This document shows, in pieces, positions 7,611 to 9,578 of a stretch of DNA of 9,578 bases; position 1 is the first letter of the stretch, and the number at the start of each line of letters is the position of its first letter. The notes below the pieces were generated by a model. It had not been told where the DNA came from. It saw only the letters and a program-made list of their open reading frames with translations, and ran no database searches. A program made the translations under genes and the position numbers. Source of the DNA: Sphingomonas_R sp036387535. GTDB taxonomy: Bacteria > Pseudomonadota > Alphaproteobacteria > Sphingomonadales > Sphingomonadaceae. The stretch lies in NCBI RefSeq assembly GCF_036387535.1, contig NZ_DASVTO010000076.1, forward strand, positions 1 to 9,578, read 5' to 3'.

Positions 7611-7670
7611 CCCTCTCCCACCGGGAGAGGGAGGGGTCCGCGCGCCCTTGCGCGTGGAAGGGTGAGGCCG
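7611..7670. repeat. Second kind of intergenic palindromic repeat (ilvN-ilvC gap)
   Basis: A perfect 9-bp inverted repeat CCCTCTCCC-ACC-GGGAGAGGG (7611-7631) is followed by a second stem (7637-7645 with 7650-7658, one G-U pair, around CGCGC/GCGCG) and GGAAGGGTGAGG. This GGGAGAGGG...GGGTGAGG form resembles repeats I recall between genes in many proteobacteria, and it is unrelated to copies A-C. T6 (7605-7610) lies before, not after, the hairpin on the plus strand, so it is not a terminator of the operon. Confidence 0.65.
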
Positions 7671-7700
7671 ATCCGCACCCATCCTCGAACCGGATAACGA

Positions 7701-7706
7701 AAGGGA
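7701..7706 (+). promoter_or_regulatory. Ribosome binding site of ilvC
   Basis: AAGGGA ends six bases before the ATG at 7713, and is clearly stronger than the sites of ilvN and miaA. This fits the high expression usual for ilvC. Confidence 0.6.
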
Positions 7707-7712
7707 ACATCA

Positions 7713-8732
7713 ATGCGCGTATACTATGATTCCGACGCCGACATCGGCCTCATCAAGGGCAAGAAGGTCGCGATCGTCGGCTATGGCAGCCAGGGTCACG
7801 CCCATGCCCAGAACCTGCGCGACAGCGGCGTGACCGAGGTCGCGATCGCGCTGCGCCCCGGTTCCGCCACCGCATCGAAGGTCACCGACGCGGGCTTCAA
7901 GGTGCTGACCAACGCCGAGGCCGCGGCCTGGGCCGACATCGTCATGATCCTGGCGCCTGACGAATTGCAGGCGGCGATCTACGCCGACGATCTGCACGCG
8001 AACCTGAAGCCCGGATCCGCGCTGGCGTTCGCGCACGGCCTCAACGTCCATTTCGGCCTGATCGAACCGCGCGCCGATATCGACGTGTTCATGATCGCGC
8101 CCAAGGGCCCCGGCCACACCGTCCGCGGCGAATATGTGAAGGGCGGCGGCGTGCCCTGCCTGATCGCGATTCATCAGGACGCATCCGGCAACGCGCATGA
8201 CGTCGCCCTGTCCTATGCTTCCGCGGTCGGCGGCGGCCGTTCGGGCGTGATCGAAACGACGTTCAAGGAAGAATGCGAAACCGACCTGTTCGGCGAACAG
8301 GCGGTGCTGTGCGGCGGCCTGACCCATCTGATCCAGGCCGGATTCGAAACCCTGACCGAGGCCGGCTACGCACCGGAAATGGCCTATTTCGAATGCCTGC
8401 ACGAAGTGAAGCTGATCGTCGACCTGATGTATGAGGGCGGCATCGCCAATATGCGCTATTCGATCAGCAACACCGCGGAATATGGCGACATCCACACCGG
8501 CCCCCGCATCATCACGTCCGAAACCAAGGCGGAAATGAAGCGCGTACTGGAGGACATCCAGGCCGGCCGCTTCGTCAGCCGCTTCGTCCTCGACAACCGT
8601 GCCGGCCAGCCCGAGCTGAAGGCCAGCCGCAAGCTCGCTGCCGCCCACCCGATCGAGAAGGTCGGCGCGGAACTGCGCGCCATGATGCCGTGGATCGGCA
8701 AGAACAAGCTGGTCGACAAGGCTAAGAACTGA
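7713..8732 (+). CDS. ilvC: Ketol-acid reductoisomerase (NADP+), class I
   Basis: 339 residues, the standard short class I length. It isomerises and reduces 2-acetolactate or 2-aceto-2-hydroxybutyrate to the dihydroxy acids of valine and isoleucine synthesis, using Mg2+ and NADPH. Seen: Rossmann motif VGYGSQGHAHAQNL (Gly23-Gly28); cofactor loop LRPGSATASK with Arg48 and Ser51, which suggests NADPH preference; catalytic His108 (AFAHGLN); metal ligands Asp191 and Glu195 (ECETDLFGEQ) and Glu227 and Glu231 (FECLHEVKLIVDLMYEGG); and Ser252 in SISNTAEYGD. All expected catalytic residues are present. The C-terminal KNKLVDKAKN is normal. The last two bases of its stop codon start a 16-bp perfect hairpin. 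Confidence 0.98.
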   Translation: MRVYYDSDADIGLIKGKKVAIVGYGSQGHAHAQNLRDSGVTEVAIALRPGSATASKVTDAGFKVLTNAEAAAWADIVMILAPDELQAAIYADDLHANLKPGSALAFAHGLNVHFGLIEPRADIDVFMIAPKGPGHTVRGEYVKGGGVPCLIAIHQDASGNAHDVALSYASAVGGGRSGVIETTFKEECETDLFGEQAVLCGGLTHLIQAGFETLTEAGYAPEMAYFECLHEVKLIVDLMYEGGIANMRYSISNTAEYGDIHTGPRIITSETKAEMKRVLEDIQAGRFVSRFVLDNRAGQPELKASRKLAAAHPIEKVGAELRAMMPWIGKNKLVDKAKN

Positions 8733-8766
8733 CGGTTCGGGGGCGGCCACCCGCCCCCGAACCGTC
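8731..8766 (+). terminator. Strong hairpin overlapping the ilvC stop codon
   Basis: GACGGTTCGGGGGCGG (8731-8746) and its exact reverse complement (8751-8766) enclose the loop CCAC: 16 perfect pairs. There is no T-run after it (ATCCC follows), so it may end transcription of the ilv operon without a U-tract, as happens in GC-rich genomes, or protect the 3' end from exonucleases. Its right arm runs into the left edge of repeat copy C. Confidence 0.6.
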
Positions 8767-8880
8767 ATCCCGGCGGATGCCGGGATCCAGCTGAGTCACC
8801 GATACCGGTTGCCGTTCAAGCCCCCTGCTTCGCGCGACGACCATATGACTTCGCTGGATCCCGCGTCCGCCGGAATGACG
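8763..8880. repeat. Inverted repeat copy C in the ilvC-leuA gap
   Basis: The outer arms (8763-8791 and about 8853-8880) are near-perfect reverse complements, beginning CGTCATCCCGGCGGATGC and ending in the complement of GGATCCAGC with a few changes and one missing base. The left arm contains the same CCCGGC-NNAT-GCCGGG mini-hairpin as copy B, and the outer ends CGTCA/TGACG are shared. The 60-base centre differs from copy B. Confidence 0.8.
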
Positions 8881-8907
8881 TAAAACAGCGGGCACGCACG
8901 TCTGCAC

Positions 8908-8926
8908 CGCGCCGGCGCGCGCTTTT
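8908..8926 (+). terminator. Possible intrinsic terminator upstream of the leu promoter
   Basis: CGCGC (8908-8912), loop CGGC and GCGCG (8917-8921) form a short GC-only stem followed by C and TTTT (8923-8926). It lies after the ilvC hairpin and repeat and before the presumed leuA promoter, where it would stop read-through from ilvC. The stem is short and the GC-rich sequence is partly self-palindromic, so chance is a real alternative. Confidence 0.35.
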
Positions 8927-8946
8927 CGCATCGGCGCGGGTAGACA

Positions 8947-8977
8947 TTGACCGGCCACATCCGCTAATCGCTATGGC
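8947..8977 (+). promoter_or_regulatory. Probable leuA promoter
   Basis: TTGACC (8947-8952) matches the -35 consensus at five of six positions. The best -10 is weak: CTATGG (8971-8976) or TATGGC (8972-8977), at spacings of 18 or 19. The position, right before the leucine-rich ORF and after two hairpins, supports a separate leuA transcript. The exact start site cannot be fixed; it must lie at or very close before 8978 if the leader peptide is translated. Confidence 0.4.
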
Positions 8978-9022
8978 ATGATCGCCGGTCGCCTCCTGCT
9001 GCTTCGACTTACACGCCCTTAG
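8978..9022 (+). CDS. leuL: Leucine-rich leader peptide of the leuA attenuator
   Basis: A 14-codon ORF encoding MIAGRLLLLRLTRP and ending in TAG, 102 bp before the leuA start. Five of 14 codons are leucine: CTC CTG CTG CTT in a row (8993-9004), then CGA and another CTT (9008-9010). A run of codons for the pathway's end product, just upstream of its first dedicated gene and followed by alternative hairpins, is the mark of a ribosome-stalling attenuator peptide. Stalling at 8993-9010 when charged tRNA-Leu is short would leave the segment from 9016 free to pair downstream. There is no Shine-Dalgarno, and ATG 8978 is the only start in the frame after the TGA at 8948. It may therefore be translated leaderless, as is known for trpL of Sinorhizobium meliloti. 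The symbol is by function and position, not by sequence match. Confidence 0.75.
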   Translation: MIAGRLLLLRLTRP

Positions 9023-9077
9023 GCGTGCGATGTCGCTTGGCCCGTTCATGGGCCGCATGAGCCACGGCGCTTAAGGG
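9012..9077 (+). promoter_or_regulatory. leu attenuator: pause hairpin and antiterminator pairing
   Basis: Two exclusive pairings use the end of the leader ORF. First, CACGCC (9012-9017) and GGCGTG (9022-9027) form a perfect stem around CTTA, covering the leader stop codon. Second, CCCTTAGGCGT (9016-9026) can pair over 11 consecutive positions with GCGCTTAAGGG (9067-9077), with two wobble pairs. The second pairing uses up the left half of the terminator hairpin at 9069-9095. A ribosome stalled at the Leu codons blocks at most the first stem and so allows the antiterminator. A ribosome that reaches the stop codon covers 9016-9026 and allows termination. Between the two antiterminator arms lies a further small hairpin, in either of two alternative forms (9039-9054, or 9044-9062). 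Pairings were found by eye; energies were not computed. Confidence 0.6.
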
Positions 9078-9099
9078 AACCAGAACCCCAGAGGCTTTT
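9069..9099 (+). terminator. leu attenuator terminator hairpin
   Basis: GCTT-AA-GGG (9069-9077) pairs with CCC-AG-AGGC (9087-9095) across a 2x2 internal loop, with a nine-base loop (9078-9086), and is followed directly by TTTT (9096-9099). It ends 25 bases before the leuA start. The stem is modest, seven pairs including one G-U, so termination may be partial or helped by other factors. Its left half is shared with the antiterminator. Confidence 0.5.
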
Positions 9100-9111
9100 C
9101 CGCCAGACTCC

Positions 9112-9117
9112 AAGGAG
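9112..9117 (+). promoter_or_regulatory. Ribosome binding site of leuA
   Basis: AAGGAG is followed seven bases later by GTG 9125. It is the best Shine-Dalgarno in the window, and it identifies the GTG as the leuA start. Confidence 0.75.
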
Positions 9118-9124
9118 CGGACCC

Positions 9125-9578
9125 GTGACAGACCCCAATGTGATCCTGATTTTCGACACGACCTTGCGCGACGGGGAACAGTCCCCCGGCTGTTCGATGA
9201 ACATCGAGGAAAAGCTTCAGGTGGCCGCGCAGTTGGAGGCGTTGGGGGTCGATGTCATCGAAGCCGGCTTCGCCATCGCCAGCCAGGGCGATTTCGACGC
9301 GACCGCGGCCGTCGCGCGGCAGTGTAAGCGCGCCATCGTCGCCAGCCTCGCGCGGGCCGGTGCTGCCGATATCGAACGCGCGTGGGACGCGGTGCGTCAT
9401 GCCGAACGCCCGCGTATCCACACCTTTATCGCCACCTCCCCGCTCCACATGCGCGTCAAGCTCAACAAGTCGCCGGACGACGTGCTGGAGGCGATCGAAC
9501 GCAGTGTCCGCCTGGCCCGCTCGCTGTGCGGCGATGTCGAATGGTCGGCGGAGGACGCGACCCGTTCCGAACCCGATT
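9125..9578 (+). CDS. leuA: 2-isopropylmalate synthase (3' end outside the window)
   Basis: The first 151 codons are visible; LeuA has about 510-550 residues. It condenses 2-ketoisovalerate with acetyl-CoA, the first dedicated step of leucine synthesis. The start is GTG, placed by AAGGAG seven bases upstream and by the N-terminal match VTDPNVILIFDTTLRDGEQSPGC. Seen: the metal-binding and catalytic Arg15-Asp16 in DTTLRDGEQSPG; GVDVIEAGFAIASQGDF; and HTFIATSPLHMRVKLNKSPDDVLE followed by VEWSAEDATRSEPD. This last form (S-AEDATRS) points to isopropylmalate rather than homocitrate or citramalate synthase. The C-terminal leucine-binding allosteric domain lies outside the window. The gene has no ATG start and is cut by the window edge, so it is easily missed. 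Expression is probably governed by the leader at 8978-9099. Confidence 0.95.
   Translation, partial: MTDPNVILIFDTTLRDGEQSPGCSMNIEEKLQVAAQLEALGVDVIEAGFAIASQGDFDATAAVARQCKRAIVASLARAGAADIERAWDAVRHAERPRIHTFIATSPLHMRVKLNKSPDDVLEAIERSVRLARSLCGDVEWSAEDATRSEPD

Noticed and set aside
7601..7631. T6 plus hairpin as an intrinsic terminator after ilvN
   Set aside because: The T-run precedes the hairpin on the plus strand, so the order is wrong for a plus-strand terminator.
5180..7678. 832-codon open frame on the minus strand opposite ilvB and ilvN
   Set aside because: It is antisense of two clearly real genes in a GC-rich genome where such shadow frames are common. The composition is His/Arg/Asp-rich with no recognisable domain, and it runs through intergenic repeats.
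7710..8768. 352-codon minus-strand frame opposite ilvC
   Set aside because: Mirror of ilvC, whose catalytic residues are all intact on the plus strand.
8722..9058. Two overlapping minus-strand frames of 78 and 80 codons in the ilvC-leuA gap
   Set aside because: They run through the repeat arms and leader hairpins, have no Shine-Dalgarno that I can see and no recognisable domain.

Overview
The window looks like a chromosomal core region of a GC-rich alphaproteobacterium, most likely a sphingomonad. This rests on the high GC content with GC-rich third codon positions, the protein sequences, the order serB / miaA / ilvB-ilvN-ilvC / leuA, and the short palindromic repeats in the gaps. The lineage is my inference from recalled family sequences, not a database match. 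There is no sign of phage, plasmid, transposase or CRISPR.

Layout. Positions 1-2880 carry the 3' five-sixths of mfd (transcription-repair coupling factor), open at the left edge. A small secreted four-cysteine protein of unknown function (2898-3245) follows 17 bp later. A degenerate palindromic repeat separates it from serB, which runs leftwards (4238-3357). serB and miaA (4237-5169) are divergent and share bases of their start codons in one CATG. Then come ilvB (5216-6967), ilvN (7085-7600) and ilvC (7713-8732): acetohydroxyacid synthase large and small subunits and ketol-acid reductoisomerase. After a 392-bp gap leuA (2-isopropylmalate synthase) starts with GTG at 9125 and runs off the right edge.

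How the genes work together. ilvB, ilvN and ilvC encode the first two steps of valine/isoleucine synthesis. leuA takes the valine precursor 2-ketoisovalerate into leucine synthesis. The ACT domain of IlvN predicts end-product feedback on the IlvB/IlvN holoenzyme. SerB makes serine and MiaA modifies tRNA. Mfd couples repair to transcription.

The most interesting part is the ilvC-leuA gap. Downstream of two hairpins and a repeat lies a 14-codon ORF, MIAGRLLLLRLTRP (8978-9022), with four consecutive leucine codons and a fifth two codons later. It is followed by RNA segments that can form mutually exclusive structures. One is an 11-bp antiterminator pairing (9016-9026 with 9067-9077). The other is a hairpin followed by TTTT (9069-9099). 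This is the layout of a ribosome-mediated leucine attenuator, with a leader peptide that has no evident Shine-Dalgarno site. Other points: three copies of one inverted repeat, one of them splitting ilvB from ilvN; a GD-to-GE change in the thiamine-diphosphate motif of IlvB; and a perfect 16-bp hairpin overlapping the ilvC stop codon.
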